A DNA stretch of 64,000 nucleotides from Methylopila jiangsuensis (GTDB lineage Bacteria; Pseudomonadota; Alphaproteobacteria; Rhizobiales; Methylopilaceae), in the NCBI RefSeq assembly GCF_027922305.1, contig NZ_BSFK01000009.1:62001-126000 (forward strand), given 5' to 3'. The position numbers were made by a program, and so were the translations under genes. Within the stretch, counting starts at the first letter, position 1, and each line of letters begins with the position of its first letter. Below are positions 8,586 to 18,144 of this stretch, in pieces. Under the pieces are notes generated by a model, which saw only the letters and a program-made list of their open reading frames with translations, was not told the origin of the DNA and searched no databases.

Positions 8586-9514
8586 GCGCCGGCTTTCGCA
8601 AGGTCGAGCGCACGGGCGTAGACGTCGCGCCGCTTCAGGCCGGTCGCCGCCGAAACCTCGGCCACCGCGTCCTTGACGGAGGCGCGGGCGAGCGCGGCCG
8701 CCAGCAGCGCGTCGAGGTCGTCGGCGCTGGTCGGGGGCTCATCGTCGGGCGGCCCGACCACCAGCACGATCTCGCCCTTGGGCGCCGGCTCCTGCGCCAG
8801 CGCGGCCGCGAGTTCGGTAAGGGCTCCGCGCCGCACCTCCTCGAAGCGCTTGGTCAGCTCCCGCGCCAGCGCGGCCGGACGCGGCCCGAAGGCCTCCGCC
8901 AGATCGGCGAGCGATTCGGCCACCCGGGGCCCGGTGTCGAACATGACGAGCGTCGCCGGCATGCGAACAAGCTCGGCCAGCCGCGCCCGGCGGGCGGCCT
9001 GCTTCGCCGGCAGAAACCCTTCGAAGAAGAAGCGGTCGGTGGGCAGGCCCGCCAGCACCAGCGCGGTCAGCACCGCGGAGGCGCCGGGCAGATGCGTGAC
9101 GGGAAGGTCCGCCGCGGCGAGGTCGCGCACCAGCTTGAAGCCGGGATCGGAGATCAGCGGCGTGCCGGCGTCGCTGACCAGCGCGAGGCGCTCGCCGGCT
9201 TCGATCCGGGCCATGATCTTCGGCCGCATCTCGGCGGCGTTGTGCTCGTGATAGGCGACGAGCCGGGTGGAGATCCCGTAATGGCTGAGCAGCTTGGCGG
9301 TGACGCGGGTGTCCTCGCACAGCACCGCGTCGGCGGCCGCCAGCGTCTCCAGCGCGCGCAGCGTGATGTCGCCGAGCGTGCCGATCGGGGTCGCCACCAC
9401 ATGCAGGCCGGGCGCGAGAGCGGGCGCGGACAGCCGATGCCCGCGCACCAGAAAGCTGCGGGAGGGGGGCGATTCGGCGTCGGGATCAGGCTCGGCCGGG
9501 GCGGGCCTTGGCAT
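8582..9514 (-). CDS. rsmI: 16S rRNA (cytidine-1402-2'-O)-methyltransferase RsmI
   Basis: 310-residue SAM-dependent methyltransferase that modifies C1402 in the decoding centre of 16S rRNA. Tetrapyrrole-methylase-fold motifs are clear: VVATPIGTLGDITLRAL, CEDTRVTAKLLSHYGI, SDAGTPLISDPGFKLV and PGASAVLTALVLAGLP. A C-terminal helical HTH-like tail TGLKRRDVYARAL is typical. It is divergent from the lipoprotein gene at 9648 and heads the operon rsmI-yraN-gshB-mepA. Confidence 0.96.
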   Translation of the reverse strand: MPRPAPAEPDPDAESPPSRSFLVRGHRLSAPALAPGLHVVATPIGTLGDITLRALETLAAADAVLCEDTRVTAKLLSHYGISTRLVAYHEHNAAEMRPKIMARIEAGERLALVSDAGTPLISDPGFKLVRDLAAADLPVTHLPGASAVLTALVLAGLPTDRFFFEGFLPAKQAARRARLAELVRMPATLVMFDTGPRVAESLADLAEAFGPRPAALARELTKRFEEVRRGALTELAAALAQEPAPKGEIVLVVGPPDDEPPTSADDLDALLAAALARASVKDAVAEVSAATGLKRRDVYARALDLAKAGA

Positions 9515-9647
9515 GGGGGCGCTCGTCGGTTACCACGAAATCACAGTCTATCGGCCGCGCGCTTCGGCGGGAAGCGGCCGGGTGGACCATCGGGGCAATC
9601 GGCGCGTCGGGCGCGGGGGCGTTCGGCCGAACGACGGTGGCGACGAC

Positions 9648-10865
9648 ATGACGTTCGATCGACGGTCCCTGACACGCGCGCTGCTGGCGGCGGGCGCGGC
9701 GCTGGCGCTGGCCTCCTGCGCCGGCGGAAGCGGGGAGAACAGCGGGCTCGACCCGCTTCAGGGCGCGCCGACGCCGCAGGTCTCGTCCGAACCGCTGCCG
9801 GCGCCCGCGCCGACGGTGGGGCAGGGCTCGGTCAAGGTCGCGCTCATCCTGCCGTCCAGCGCCAAGGGCAATGCGGGCGCGGCCGCCTCCGCGCTGAAGA
9901 ACGCGGCCGAGCTCGCGCTGTCCGAGTTCGACGGGCCCGACATCCAGCTTCTGGTGAAGGACGACGGCGGCTCCTCCTCCGGCGCGCGGGCCGCGGCGCA
10001 GGCGGCCGCCGACGAGGGCGCGAAGCTCATTCTGGGCCCGCTGTTCGCCCATTCGGTGCAGGGCGCGGGGCAGGCGGCGCGGGCGCGGGGCGTGCCGGTG
10101 GTGGCCTTCTCCACCGACGCCAACGTGGCCGCCCGGGGCGTCTATCTGCTGAGCTTCCTGCCCGAAAGCGACGTGCAGCGGGTGGTGTCCTACGCCGCCT
10201 CGCAGGGCAAGCGGTCGTTCGCGGCGCTGATCCCGGAGACCGGCTACGGCGCGGTGGCGGAGGCGGCGTTCCAGCAGGCGGTCACCCGCGCCGGCGGGCG
10301 CGTCATCGCGCTGGAGCGCTACGGCCCCGACAAGGCCAAGATGGCCGGTCCGGTGGAGCGGGTCGCGAGCGCCCTCGGCCAGGCCGACGCGCTGTTCATC
10401 CCCGACACGGCGGAGGCCGTTCCGGCGGTGGTGGGGCAGCTCGCCGCCAACGGCGTCAATCTCAAGCGGCTGAAGCTGCTGGGCACGGGCCTGTGGGACG
10501 ATCCGGCGCTGACCCGGGACGCGAGCCTCGCGGGCGCGTGGTTCGCGGCCCCCGACGACGCCGGCTTCCGCGGCTTCGCCCAGCGCTACCGGGCGAAATA
10601 CGGCTCGGAGCCGGTGCGCGCCGCCTCGCTCGCCTATGACGCCACCGCGCTCGTGGCCGCCATCGTCAAGACGCAGGGCGAAAGCGGCCTGAGCGACCAG
10701 ACGCTCGCCAACCCCTCGGGCTTCGTGGGCATCGACGGCGCGTTCCGCTTCCGGCCCGACGGGCCGAACGAGCGCGCGCTCGCCGTCTACCAGATCCAGA
10801 CCGGCGGGGCCCGCATCGTCAGCCCCGCCCCGCGCAGCTTCGGCGCCACCGCCCAGGCGGACTGA
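9648..10865 (+). CDS. Penicillin-binding protein activator-like lipoprotein (LpoA/periplasmic-binding fold)
   Basis: 405 residues. The N-terminus TRALLAAGAALALASC is a lipoprotein signal with the acylated Cys in LASCAGG, so the protein is probably membrane-anchored in the periplasm. After a proline-rich linker comes a type I periplasmic-binding fold (VKVALILPSSAKGNAGAAAS, LILGPLFAHSVQGAGQAA, VVAFSTDANVAARGVYLLSF). This matches the alphaproteobacterial 'penicillin-binding protein activator' family next to rsmI, related to LpoA, which stimulates PBP1A in E. coli. Activation of a murein synthase here is inferred from family and position. The start at 9648 is chosen because it gives the lipoprotein signal. 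Confidence 0.88.
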   Translation: MTFDRRSLTRALLAAGAALALASCAGGSGENSGLDPLQGAPTPQVSSEPLPAPAPTVGQGSVKVALILPSSAKGNAGAAASALKNAAELALSEFDGPDIQLLVKDDGGSSSGARAAAQAAADEGAKLILGPLFAHSVQGAGQAARARGVPVVAFSTDANVAARGVYLLSFLPESDVQRVVSYAASQGKRSFAALIPETGYGAVAEAAFQQAVTRAGGRVIALERYGPDKAKMAGPVERVASALGQADALFIPDTAEAVPAVVGQLAANGVNLKRLKLLGTGLWDDPALTRDASLAGAWFAAPDDAGFRGFAQRYRAKYGSEPVRAASLAYDATALVAAIVKTQGESGLSDQTLANPSGFVGIDGAFRFRPDGPNERALAVYQIQTGGARIVSPAPRSFGATAQAD

Positions 10866-10914
10866 GCGGCGCCGCCACGCCCGAGGCGTCTCCGGCCCAG
10901 GCGCCCGCGCTCCG

Positions 10915-12180
10915 TCAGACCCGCGCGCCCGAGGCGTCCACCTCCGCTTCCGGGGCTTCGAGATCCTGCGTGGGCAGGGCTCCGCCGTGGATCATGGCCT
11001 CGAAGCCGCGCAGGCGCTTGTGGATCGACAGCAGCTCGATGATCTGCGGCCAGGAGTTGACCAGATACTGGAACGACGCGCGCACCTGCTCGAAGGCGCT
11101 CAGGATCTGCTGCATCGGCCCGAGCGTGATCTTGCCGGCGACGATGGTGGGCGCGAGGATCAGATAGGGGAAGATGTTGTCGATCTGCACGTAGGACATG
11201 CGCGCGACGTTGAAATAAAGATAGTGGAAGTAGAGGCGGAAGTAGTTTTTCCGCACATGGGCGAACAGCTCCGTCACCGTCCGGGGCTGGGCGCGTCCGG
11301 CGTCGTCCTCGCCATAGACCAGCTCCTTGCGGTAGGCCGCCTCGACCCGCTGGTTGCGGAACTCCAGCCCCGGCAGCTTCACGCCCACCAGCGCCAGGAA
11401 GGTGGTGCCGAAGGCCGCCCACAGGATGGCCGCGGTCACCAGCGGCGCGGGGATCGCGCCCACGATCGGCAGCTCGCTCACGGGGCCTGACAGCCGCATC
11501 AGCACCGGAAGGAAGGCGATCAGCGTCATCGCTGAGTCGATCAGGCTGACGCCCAGCGTCTCCATCTGGGTGGAGAAGCGCATGGTGTCCTCCTGCACGC
11601 GCTGGGAGGCGCCCTCCACATGGCGGAGCTTGGGCCAGAACGACATGTAATAGTCGTTCATCGCCGTGCGCCAGCGGAAGATGTAGTGCTGCACGAAGAA
11701 GCGCGTGACCACGTAGACCAGCACGCCCACCATGGCGATGAAGGTGAAGGCGAAGGTCTCGCCGTAGAACTCGCTCAGCTCCACCGGCCGGCTCTTGGAC
11801 AGGGCGGCCTGGACCAGATCGTAGAACGGCCCGTACCAGTTGTTGATCGCGACCGAGACCTGCACCTGAAAGTAGGTGATGAAGATGATCAGCGCCGTGC
11901 CGAAGGTGGACCACAGCGCCCAGGGGTGGCGGGTGGTCACGGTCCAGAAGCCGCAGAACAGCCCGGCCATCACCGCGTAATAGAGGTAGAACCACAGGAA
12001 CGGCGCCGAGACGAACACCGACGGCCCGATGATCGGCGGCGCGTCGCCTAAGGCCGGCGGCAGCCCGATCCACGCCCCCGCGCCCGCGGCCCCGCCGTAC
12101 CACAGCGCGATGGCGAAGGCCGTCCAGGCCAGAGCCGACAGGAAGAACGGCTTCGGGTTCGGGAAGAACGAGACGAACAT
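10915..12180 (-). CDS. bacA: SbmA/BacA-family peptide transporter
   Basis: 421-residue inner-membrane protein with about seven to eight helices. Characteristic SbmA/BacA stretches include [40 protein letters not shown] and [14 protein letters not shown]. Members import proline-rich and other antimicrobial peptides by proton motive force. In rhizobia BacA is also needed for very-long-chain fatty-acid lipid A and for bacteroid survival. No ATP-binding domain is present, so it is the BacA form rather than the fused BclA form. It stands alone, convergent with the lipoprotein gene. Confidence 0.95.
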   Translation of the reverse strand: MFVSFFPNPKPFFLSALAWTAFAIALWYGGAAGAGAWIGLPPALGDAPPIIGPSVFVSAPFLWFYLYYAVMAGLFCGFWTVTTRHPWALWSTFGTALIIFITYFQVQVSVAINNWYGPFYDLVQAALSKSRPVELSEFYGETFAFTFIAMVGVLVYVVTRFFVQHYIFRWRTAMNDYYMSFWPKLRHVEGASQRVQEDTMRFSTQMETLGVSLIDSAMTLIAFLPVLMRLSGPVSELPIVGAIPAPLVTAAILWAAFGTTFLALVGVKLPGLEFRNQRVEAAYRKELVYGEDDAGRAQPRTVTELFAHVRKNYFRLYFHYLYFNVARMSYVQIDNIFPYLILAPTIVAGKITLGPMQQILSAFEQVRASFQYLVNSWPQIIELLSIHKRLRGFEAMIHGGALPTQDLEAPEAEVDASGARV

Positions 12181-12359
12181 GAGGGGCGGGCTCCGGAATC
12201 GCGGTCACGCGGCGGTGATCGTCGCGCATCGCATACGCCGGATGCGGCGGAGTGAGGGCCTGACCCGCGAAAAAGTTTCAGCGCTTGCCCCGACGCCGCC
12301 GAGACGCTTCGATCCGGCGTCCGGCCGCTTCGGCGGCCGGCGCAGGCATGGAGGTCATT

Positions 12360-12776
12360 ATGCGGAACGCAGCTGTCTCGGGTCTTCTCGCCGTCGCCAT
12401 GGCCGTGGCGACGACCGGCGGCGCGTGCGCGACGGACAGGATCGGAGCGCGGGCGAAGGGCGTGGCCCTGTCCGAGGCCGAAGCGGGGCGCACGATCCGG
12501 CTGCCCGCCGGCGTCACGTCCACACTGAGGCTGAAGACCAACCCGAGCACCGGCTACGGGTGGGAGGTGGCGCAGGCGCGCAATCTTGCGGTCAAGCGGC
12601 CGTTCGGGACGGTCCGGAATTCGAGGACGTCCCCGGGGCTGGTCGGCGCCCCGGAGACGGCGCTGATCGCGATCACGCCCCGCGTCAAGGGTCCGGCGTC
12701 GCTTCGGCTGGTCTACAAGCGCCCCTGGGAGAAGACCGTCGACAGGACGCTCGACTTCGCCTTCGTCGCGGAGTGA
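12360..12776 (+). CDS. Secreted chagasin-type cysteine protease inhibitor (family I42)
   Basis: 138 residues with a signal peptide ending GGACA near residue 21. Chagasin-family inhibitors block papain-like cysteine proteases through three loops. Loop L2 is clear as NPSTGYGWEV and loop L6 as YKRPWEK. The middle loop is weaker (SPGLVGAPE instead of a glycine-rich GxGG). The ATG at 12360 is preferred over 12348 because GGAGGT lies 4 bp before it. The protein would be periplasmic or exported and might protect against host or predator proteases, which is speculative. Confidence 0.85.
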   Translation: MRNAAVSGLLAVAMAVATTGGACATDRIGARAKGVALSEAEAGRTIRLPAGVTSTLRLKTNPSTGYGWEVAQARNLAVKRPFGTVRNSRTSPGLVGAPETALIAITPRVKGPASLRLVYKRPWEKTVDRTLDFAFVAE

Positions 12777-12803
12777 CGGCGGGGCGCCCGGGCGGCTGAC
12801 AAG

Positions 12804-12840
12804 CGAACGGCACCGCCTCGGGTCAAGGCGGGGCCGTTCC
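12804..12840. terminator. Hairpin between two convergent genes
   Basis: Arms GAACGGC-CCGCCT and AGGCGG-GCCGTTCC form an imperfect stem between the inhibitor gene (plus strand) and the acyl-CoA dehydrogenase gene (minus strand). Neither side has a clear T run. It is a likely bidirectional terminator by position. Confidence 0.45.
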
Positions 12841-12870
12841 GATGCGCGGGCGCGGCGGACGCGCGCGGCG

Positions 12871-14553
12871 TCAGGCGGCCTGCTCCAGCAGGCGGCGGGC
12901 GATGACCTGGGCCTGGATCTCGCCGGCACCCTCGAAGATGTTTAGGATGCGGGCGTCGCAGAGCACGCGGCTGATCTGGTACTCGAGCGCGAAGCCGTTG
13001 CCGCCGTGGATCTGCAGCGCGTTGTCGGCGGCGGCCCAGGCCACCCGGGCCGCGAGCAGCTTGGCCATGCCGGCCTCCAGGTCGCAGCGGCGGTCCAGAT
13101 CCTTTTCGCGGGCGGCGAAATAGGTGATCTGGCGGGCGATCTGCACCTCGACCGCCATCATCACCAGCTTGTCGGCCACGCGCGGGAAGTCCGCCAGCGG
13201 CTTCTTGAACTGGATGCGCTCCTCGGCGTAGCGCAGGCCGATGTCGAGCGCCGACTGGGCGACGCCCACCGCGCGGGCGGCGGTCTGGATGCGGGCGCTC
13301 TCGAAGGTCTTCATGAGCTGCTTGAAGCCCTCGCCCTCGACCCCGCCCAGCAGGTTCGCGGCCGGCACCTCGAAGCCGTCGAAGCCGATCTCGAACTCCT
13401 TCATGCCGCGATAGCCGAGCACCTCGATCTCGCCGCCGGACATGCCGGGCGCCGGGAACGGATCGGCCTCGGTGCCGCGGGGCTTCTCGGCCAGCAGCAT
13501 GGAGAGGCCGCGATGGCCGGGCTCGTTCGGGTTGGTGCGCACCAGCAGCGTCATCAGGTCGGCGCGCACCGGATGGGTGATCCAGGTCTTGGCGCCGTTC
13601 ACCTTGTAGACGTCGCCGTCACGGGCGGCGCGGGTCTTGAGGCTGGCGAGGTCCGAGCCGGTGTTCGGCTCGGTGAACACCGCGGTCGGCAGGATGGAGC
13701 CGTCGGCGAGCTTGGGCAGGAAGTGCGCCTTCTGCTCCTCGGTGCCGCCGCCCATGATCAGCTCGGCCGCGATCTCGGAGCGGGTGCCGAGCGAGCCGAC
13801 GCCGATGTAGGCGCGGGAAAGCTCCTCGGAGACCACGCACATGGCCTCCTTGCCGAGGCCGAGGCCGCCGAACTCCTCCGGGATGGTGAGGCCGAACACG
13901 CCGAGCTCGGCCATCTTCTGGATGGTCTCGAGCGGGATGTAGGCGTTGGCGAGATGCCAGGCGTGGGCGTAAGGGGCGACCTCCGCCTCGGCGAAGCGGT
14001 GCATCTCGTCGCGGAACTGCACCAGCGTCTCGTCGAGCGCCGGATCGCCGAAGCCGTAGCGGCCGTCGGCCTTGCGGATCAGTTCGGCCAGCTCATGGCG
14101 CGCTTCCGGCGAGCCGCCGTCGGCGATGATGTCCTGGGCGGTCTGGCCGAGCAGCTCCTCCGGGCGGTCCGGCGCGAGGCCGAGATCGCGGGCGCGCACG
14201 GTCTCGCCCTGGTTCATGGGGATGCCGCCGATGATCTGGGCGAGATACTCGGCCGCGCCCACGCGCAGGATCGCCTCCTCGATCGCGCCGAACTTGCCCT
14301 CTGCGCCCAGCCGCTCGCCCCAGTGGGCCAGCTCGCGCAGCGCCATGCGGTAGGTGGCGAGCCAGGCGAGGCCGTGGGTGGCGCGCTGCTCCCGGTCGAG
14401 CGCGGCGGAATCGATCTTGCCGTCCTTGACCACCTTGGCGCGGACCGCGCTTGCGGCTTCCGCCAGCAGGGTGTCGAGCGCGGGGAGCACGGCCGAGAGC
14501 TGGGCCGTCGCGGCTACGGACTCCGGCGCGGCGGACTGGGCGAGGGCGGTCAT
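12871..14553 (-). CDS. mcd: Probable (2S)-methylsuccinyl-CoA dehydrogenase (long acyl-CoA dehydrogenase)
   Basis: 560 residues, about 170 longer than ordinary acyl-CoA dehydrogenases. The extra part is N-terminal and helical, containing HGLAWLATYRMALRELAHW. The rest is a full FAD acyl-CoA dehydrogenase with FTEPNTGSDLASLKT and NALQIHGGNGFALEY. A long N-terminal extension of this kind marks methylsuccinyl-CoA dehydrogenase, which makes mesaconyl-C1-CoA in the ethylmalonyl-CoA pathway for C1/C2 assimilation. The ATG at 14553 has GGAG about 7 bp upstream, so it is preferred to an upstream start. No other gene of that pathway lies in the window, so the substrate is a family-level inference. Confidence 0.82.
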   Translation of the reverse strand: MTALAQSAAPESVAATAQLSAVLPALDTLLAEAASAVRAKVVKDGKIDSAALDREQRATHGLAWLATYRMALRELAHWGERLGAEGKFGAIEEAILRVGAAEYLAQIIGGIPMNQGETVRARDLGLAPDRPEELLGQTAQDIIADGGSPEARHELAELIRKADGRYGFGDPALDETLVQFRDEMHRFAEAEVAPYAHAWHLANAYIPLETIQKMAELGVFGLTIPEEFGGLGLGKEAMCVVSEELSRAYIGVGSLGTRSEIAAELIMGGGTEEQKAHFLPKLADGSILPTAVFTEPNTGSDLASLKTRAARDGDVYKVNGAKTWITHPVRADLMTLLVRTNPNEPGHRGLSMLLAEKPRGTEADPFPAPGMSGGEIEVLGYRGMKEFEIGFDGFEVPAANLLGGVEGEGFKQLMKTFESARIQTAARAVGVAQSALDIGLRYAEERIQFKKPLADFPRVADKLVMMAVEVQIARQITYFAAREKDLDRRCDLEAGMAKLLAARVAWAAADNALQIHGGNGFALEYQISRVLCDARILNIFEGAGEIQAQVIARRLLEQAA

Positions 14554-14590
14554 GACGGACTCCGGACAGGAAAACGGCCGGCCGCGAATG

Positions 14591-15535
14591 TCAGGCCGGC
14601 CGATGAGACGGTTTCGCCGCATCCTCGCCGGGGAGGGGCTTTGCCGCAATGCACCCTTCGGCGGACGGCGCGGTTCCCCGCGCGGCCAGCGCCACGCCCA
14701 TGGCCGCCAGCGCCATGCCGCCGATCTGGACCGGCGTCAACGTTTCGTCGAACAGGGCGTAAGCCTGCAGCGCCGCGGTGGGCGGCACCAGATAGATCAG
14801 CGCCGCGACCCGGGAGACCTCGCCGCGCTTGATCATGACCAGCATCAGCATCACCGCGACGATCGACACCACCACCACCGACCACAGCAGCGCGAACAGG
14901 GTTTCGAGCGTCCAGTCGACGCGCATGTCCTCGATCAGAAAGGCGGCCGGAGCGGTGACCACGAGCGCGCCCAGATACTGGAGCGGCGCGACCGTCCGCA
15001 GATCGGCGTCGCCAAGGGTCCGCTTCTGATGCAGCGTGGCGGCCGTCAGCGCGACCACCGCCGCCACGTTGACGGCGATCGGCCCGCCGAACGTCGCCAC
15101 GCCGGCGACGCCCGCCAGTTTGGGCGCCACCACGGCGGCGACGCCGGCGAAGCCGAGCACGATGCCGCACCAGCGGATCGGCCCGAGCCGCTCGCCAAGC
15201 AGCGGCCCGGCGGCGAGCGCGGTGAGCAGCGGCTGCAGCGCGGCGATCAGCGCCGAGACGCCCGCCGGCAGCCCATGGGCGATGGCCCACCACACCCCGC
15301 CCAGATAGACGCCATGCAGCAGCACGCCGTTCACGAGCGCGGCGGCCCAGCCCGCACGATCCTTCGGCCATTCCGCCCGCAGCGCGAAGGCGATCGGCGT
15401 CAGGAGCACGAGCGCGCCGAGGTAGCGCAGGCAGAGGAACGTGAGCGGATCCGCGTGAGGGGCGGCGTATTTCGCCACGATGAAACCCGTGGACCAGATA
15501 AGCACGAACACAGGCGGCAGCAGGACGGCGGGCAT
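14591..15535 (-). CDS. EamA/DMT-family drug and metabolite exporter
   Basis: 314 residues with about ten transmembrane helices in two EamA repeats, starting LLPPVFVLIWSTGFIVAKYA and ending near GGMALAAMGVALAARG. Members export amino acids and other metabolites; the substrate cannot be read from the sequence. The start at 15535 places the first helix at the very N-terminus. A longer open frame upstream runs through the divergent yihY gene and is spurious. It is co-directional with mcd, 37 bp upstream of it. Confidence 0.88.
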   Translation of the reverse strand: MPAVLLPPVFVLIWSTGFIVAKYAAPHADPLTFLCLRYLGALVLLTPIAFALRAEWPKDRAGWAAALVNGVLLHGVYLGGVWWAIAHGLPAGVSALIAALQPLLTALAAGPLLGERLGPIRWCGIVLGFAGVAAVVAPKLAGVAGVATFGGPIAVNVAAVVALTAATLHQKRTLGDADLRTVAPLQYLGALVVTAPAAFLIEDMRVDWTLETLFALLWSVVVVSIVAVMLMLVMIKRGEVSRVAALIYLVPPTAALQAYALFDETLTPVQIGGMALAAMGVALAARGTAPSAEGCIAAKPLPGEDAAKPSHRPA

Positions 15536-15689
15536 GAACGGGCTCCGTAAGGGAGGCCTCTCCTCCGCCTTACCCGGCGCCCGCGCAACTCCGAATCCGT
15601 GATGGCTGGGCCACGGTCCGCGATCGCGCGGGGTGCGCCGCAGCGAAAACGACTCCCACGCCGCCACGGTTGCGCTACCTTTCCGCCGC

Positions 15690-16586
15690 ATGACCGCCAA
15701 GCCCCGCGACGCCATCAAGAGCTTCGCCCCGCTGATCTGGGATTCGCTCGTCCGGTTCGAGCGCGACGACGGCTGGGCCATCGCGAGCCACGTGGCCCTG
15801 TCGGGCCTGCTGGCGATCTTCCCGTTCCTGATCTTCGTCACGGCGCTCGCGGCCTTCCTCGGCGCGGGCGAGGCCTCGGGCGCGGCGGTGCGGCTGATCT
15901 TCGAGACCTGGCCCGCGGGCGTCGCCACCCCGCTCGCCACCGAAGTGCAGAAGGTGCTCACCACCCCCCGCGGCGGCGTGCTGACGGTGGGCGTGCTGCT
16001 GACGCTGTGGGTGTCGTCCTCGGCGGTGGAGTCGCTCCGGATCGCGCTCGGGCGGGCCTACGCCTCACCCACCTCCAAGCCGTTCTGGCTGGCGCGGCTG
16101 CAGAGCATCTGGTTCGTGATGCTGGGGGCCTTCGGCCTGATCACGGTCGCCTTCCTGATCGTGCTGTGGCCGATCCTGTGGGGCTTCGCCATCGACTACA
16201 CCTCGAACGCCTTTCCGGAATACGCCGCGGCGCTGGTGGGACTCGAGACCGTCAGCACCATCGCCCGCTACGCCGTCACCATGGTGGTGGTGGCGGCGGC
16301 GCTCACCGCCATGCATCTGTGGCTGCCGGGGGGCAAGCGGCGGGTGCGCGACGTGCTGCCGGGCGTGGCCCTCACCGTGGCGCTGTGGCTCGGCGGCGCC
16401 ACGCTGTTCGGCGTCTATCTGGCGCGCTTCGCCAACTACGCCTCCACCTACGCCGGGCTCGCGGGCATCATGACCGCGATCGTGTTCCTCAACGTCAGCG
16501 CCGCGCTGTTCATCCTGGGGGCGGAGTTCAACGCCGCCATCGTCGCCCGCCGCCGCAAGCGGGCGGAGGCGGCGCGCGCCGCCTGA
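15690..16586 (+). CDS. yihY: YihY/BrkB-family inner membrane protein
   Basis: 298 residues with about six transmembrane helices. The N-terminal part HVALSGLLAIFPFLIFVTAL and the C-terminal part YASTYAGLAGIMTAIVFLN match the YihY/virulence factor BrkB family. Despite an old annotation as ribonuclease BN, members are integral membrane proteins of unproven function. It is divergent from the EamA gene with about 150 bp between. Confidence 0.92.
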   Translation: MTAKPRDAIKSFAPLIWDSLVRFERDDGWAIASHVALSGLLAIFPFLIFVTALAAFLGAGEASGAAVRLIFETWPAGVATPLATEVQKVLTTPRGGVLTVGVLLTLWVSSSAVESLRIALGRAYASPTSKPFWLARLQSIWFVMLGAFGLITVAFLIVLWPILWGFAIDYTSNAFPEYAAALVGLETVSTIARYAVTMVVVAAALTAMHLWLPGGKRRVRDVLPGVALTVALWLGGATLFGVYLARFANYASTYAGLAGIMTAIVFLNVSAALFILGAEFNAAIVARRRKRAEAARAA

Positions 16587-16679
16587 GGGGGCCTGCCAAG
16601 CCGCGCGCCCGCCCTACCTCTGGGGTCGAAGCCGCCGTGCGGCGGCGTACGACCACAAAAGATCAAGGGAGAGACGACG

Positions 16680-17102
16680 ATGAAGCGCATCGGCAGCGCG
16701 ATCTGGAACGGCCCGGTCAAGGAGGGCTCGGGCAAGGTCAGCACGGAGAGCGGCGCGCTCCAGGACCTGAACTACTCGTTCAAGAAGCGGTTCGGCGACG
16801 AGAAGGGCACCAACCCGGAGGAGCTGATCGGCGCGGCGCACGCCTCCTGCTTCTCCATGGCGCTGTCGCTGATGCTGGGCGAGGCGGGCTTCACGCCCGA
16901 CGAGATCCGCGCCACCTCCGCGGTCTCGATCGAGCAGCAGGGCGGCGGCTTCCAGATCACCACCATCGACCTGTCGGTGACCGCGACCGTGCCGGGGATC
17001 GACGAGGCCGCCTTCGTGGAGATCGCCACCAAGGCCAAGGACGGCTGCCCGGTCTCCAAGGTGCTGAACGCCAAGATCAATTTCGACGCCAAGCTCGGGT
17101 GA
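16680..17102 (+). CDS. osmC: OsmC-family organic hydroperoxide reductase
   Basis: 140 residues, the standard length for OsmC. The two redox cysteines are in AAHASCFSMALSLML and KDGCPVSKVLN. OsmC reduces organic hydroperoxides, usually with reductant from the lipoyl/Lpd system. The sequence is closer to OsmC (start KRIGSAIWNGPVKEGSGKVS) than to Ohr. It is monocistronic, between yihY and xerC. Confidence 0.94.
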   Translation: MKRIGSAIWNGPVKEGSGKVSTESGALQDLNYSFKKRFGDEKGTNPEELIGAAHASCFSMALSLMLGEAGFTPDEIRATSAVSIEQQGGGFQITTIDLSVTATVPGIDEAAFVEIATKAKDGCPVSKVLNAKINFDAKLG

Positions 17103-17157
17103 CGGCGGTCCACGGGTTCAACCGCCCGTTAAGCGAGGCCGGGCCAAGCTCGCGGAC

Positions 17158-18132
17158 ATGCCCGACGCTTCCCGCGACGCCGAAACCGCCCTCGCTCCCG
17201 GCGCCGCCGACACCCGCGCGGCGGTCGCCGAATGGCTGAGCCATCTCGCCGCCGAGCGCCGCATGTCGCCCAAGACGGTGGAGGCTTACGGCCGGGACGT
17301 GCGCGACCTGCTGGTCTTCCTCACCCGTCATCTGGGCGATCCGCCCTCGGTCGCGGCCATCGTCGGCCTCGCGCCGCGGGACGTGCGGGCCTATCTCGCC
17401 GCGCGCCGGGCGGACGGGCTGGTCAGCCGCTCGCTGATGCGGGCTCTGGCGGCTGCGCGCTCCTTCACGCGGTTTCTCGCCCGCACAGGACGGGGCGAGG
17501 CCTCCGCCTTCGCCGCCGTGCGCTCGCCGAAGATTCCCCGCAGCCTGCCGAAGCCGGTGGCGCCCGCCGCCGCCCTCGCCCTCGCCGATCCCGACACCCG
17601 CGCGGGCGAGGAGCGGCCGGACTGGGTGCTGGCCCGGGACGCGGCGGCGATCGCGCTGCTCTACGGCTGCGGCCTGCGCATCTCCGAAGCGCTGTCCCTG
17701 ACCCGCGCCGAGGCGCCCGCCACCGGCGTCAGCCTGATCGAGGTCACCGGCAAGGGCGGCAAGCGCCGGCAGCTTCCGGTCATCCCGGCGGTGCAGGCGG
17801 CGGTCGCCGGCTATCTCGCCCTGTGCCCGTGGCCGCTGGCTCCAGACGGGCCGCTGTTCGTGGGCGCCAAGGGCGGGCCGCTCAACCCGCGGCTGGTGCA
17901 GCAGGCGGTGGCGCGCATGCGGGGAAGCCTCGGCCTGCCGGACAGCGCCACGCCCCACGCGCTGCGGCACTCCTTCGCCACCCATCTGCTGGCGCGGGGC
18001 GGCGACCTGCGCACCATCCAGGAACTGCTCGGCCACGCCAGCCTGTCGACGACGCAGATCTACACCGAGGTGGACGCGGCCCGGCTCGCGGCGGTCCACG
18101 CCGCCTTTCACCCCCGCGCGCGGGTCGGGTGA
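17158..18132 (+). CDS. xerC: Tyrosine recombinase XerC
   Basis: 324 residues with an N-terminal SAM-like DNA-binding domain (RMSPKTVEAYGRDVRDLLVF) and a catalytic domain with all key residues: Arg in YGCGLRISEALSL, Lys in TGKGGKRR, HxLR in PHALRHSFATHLL, the second His in LLGHASLSTTQ and the nucleophile Tyr in IYTEVD. It resolves chromosome dimers at dif together with XerD. It is a core gene, not an integrase of the arsenic island, which lies 11 kb away. Confidence 0.95.
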   Translation: MPDASRDAETALAPGAADTRAAVAEWLSHLAAERRMSPKTVEAYGRDVRDLLVFLTRHLGDPPSVAAIVGLAPRDVRAYLAARRADGLVSRSLMRALAAARSFTRFLARTGRGEASAFAAVRSPKIPRSLPKPVAPAAALALADPDTRAGEERPDWVLARDAAAIALLYGCGLRISEALSLTRAEAPATGVSLIEVTGKGGKRRQLPVIPAVQAAVAGYLALCPWPLAPDGPLFVGAKGGPLNPRLVQQAVARMRGSLGLPDSATPHALRHSFATHLLARGGDLRTIQELLGHASLSTTQIYTEVDAARLAAVHAAFHPRARVG

Positions 18133-18144
18133 GCGGGGAGGGCG

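Noticed and set aside
7253..10639. Long plus-strand frame antisense to gshB, yraN and rsmI
   Set aside because: Composition is typical of GC-rich shadows, and the opposite-strand genes have intact catalytic motifs.
17158..18132. XerC considered as the integrase of the arsenic island
   Set aside because: It is an ordinary core XerC by length and motifs and is 11 kb from the island edge, with conserved genes between.
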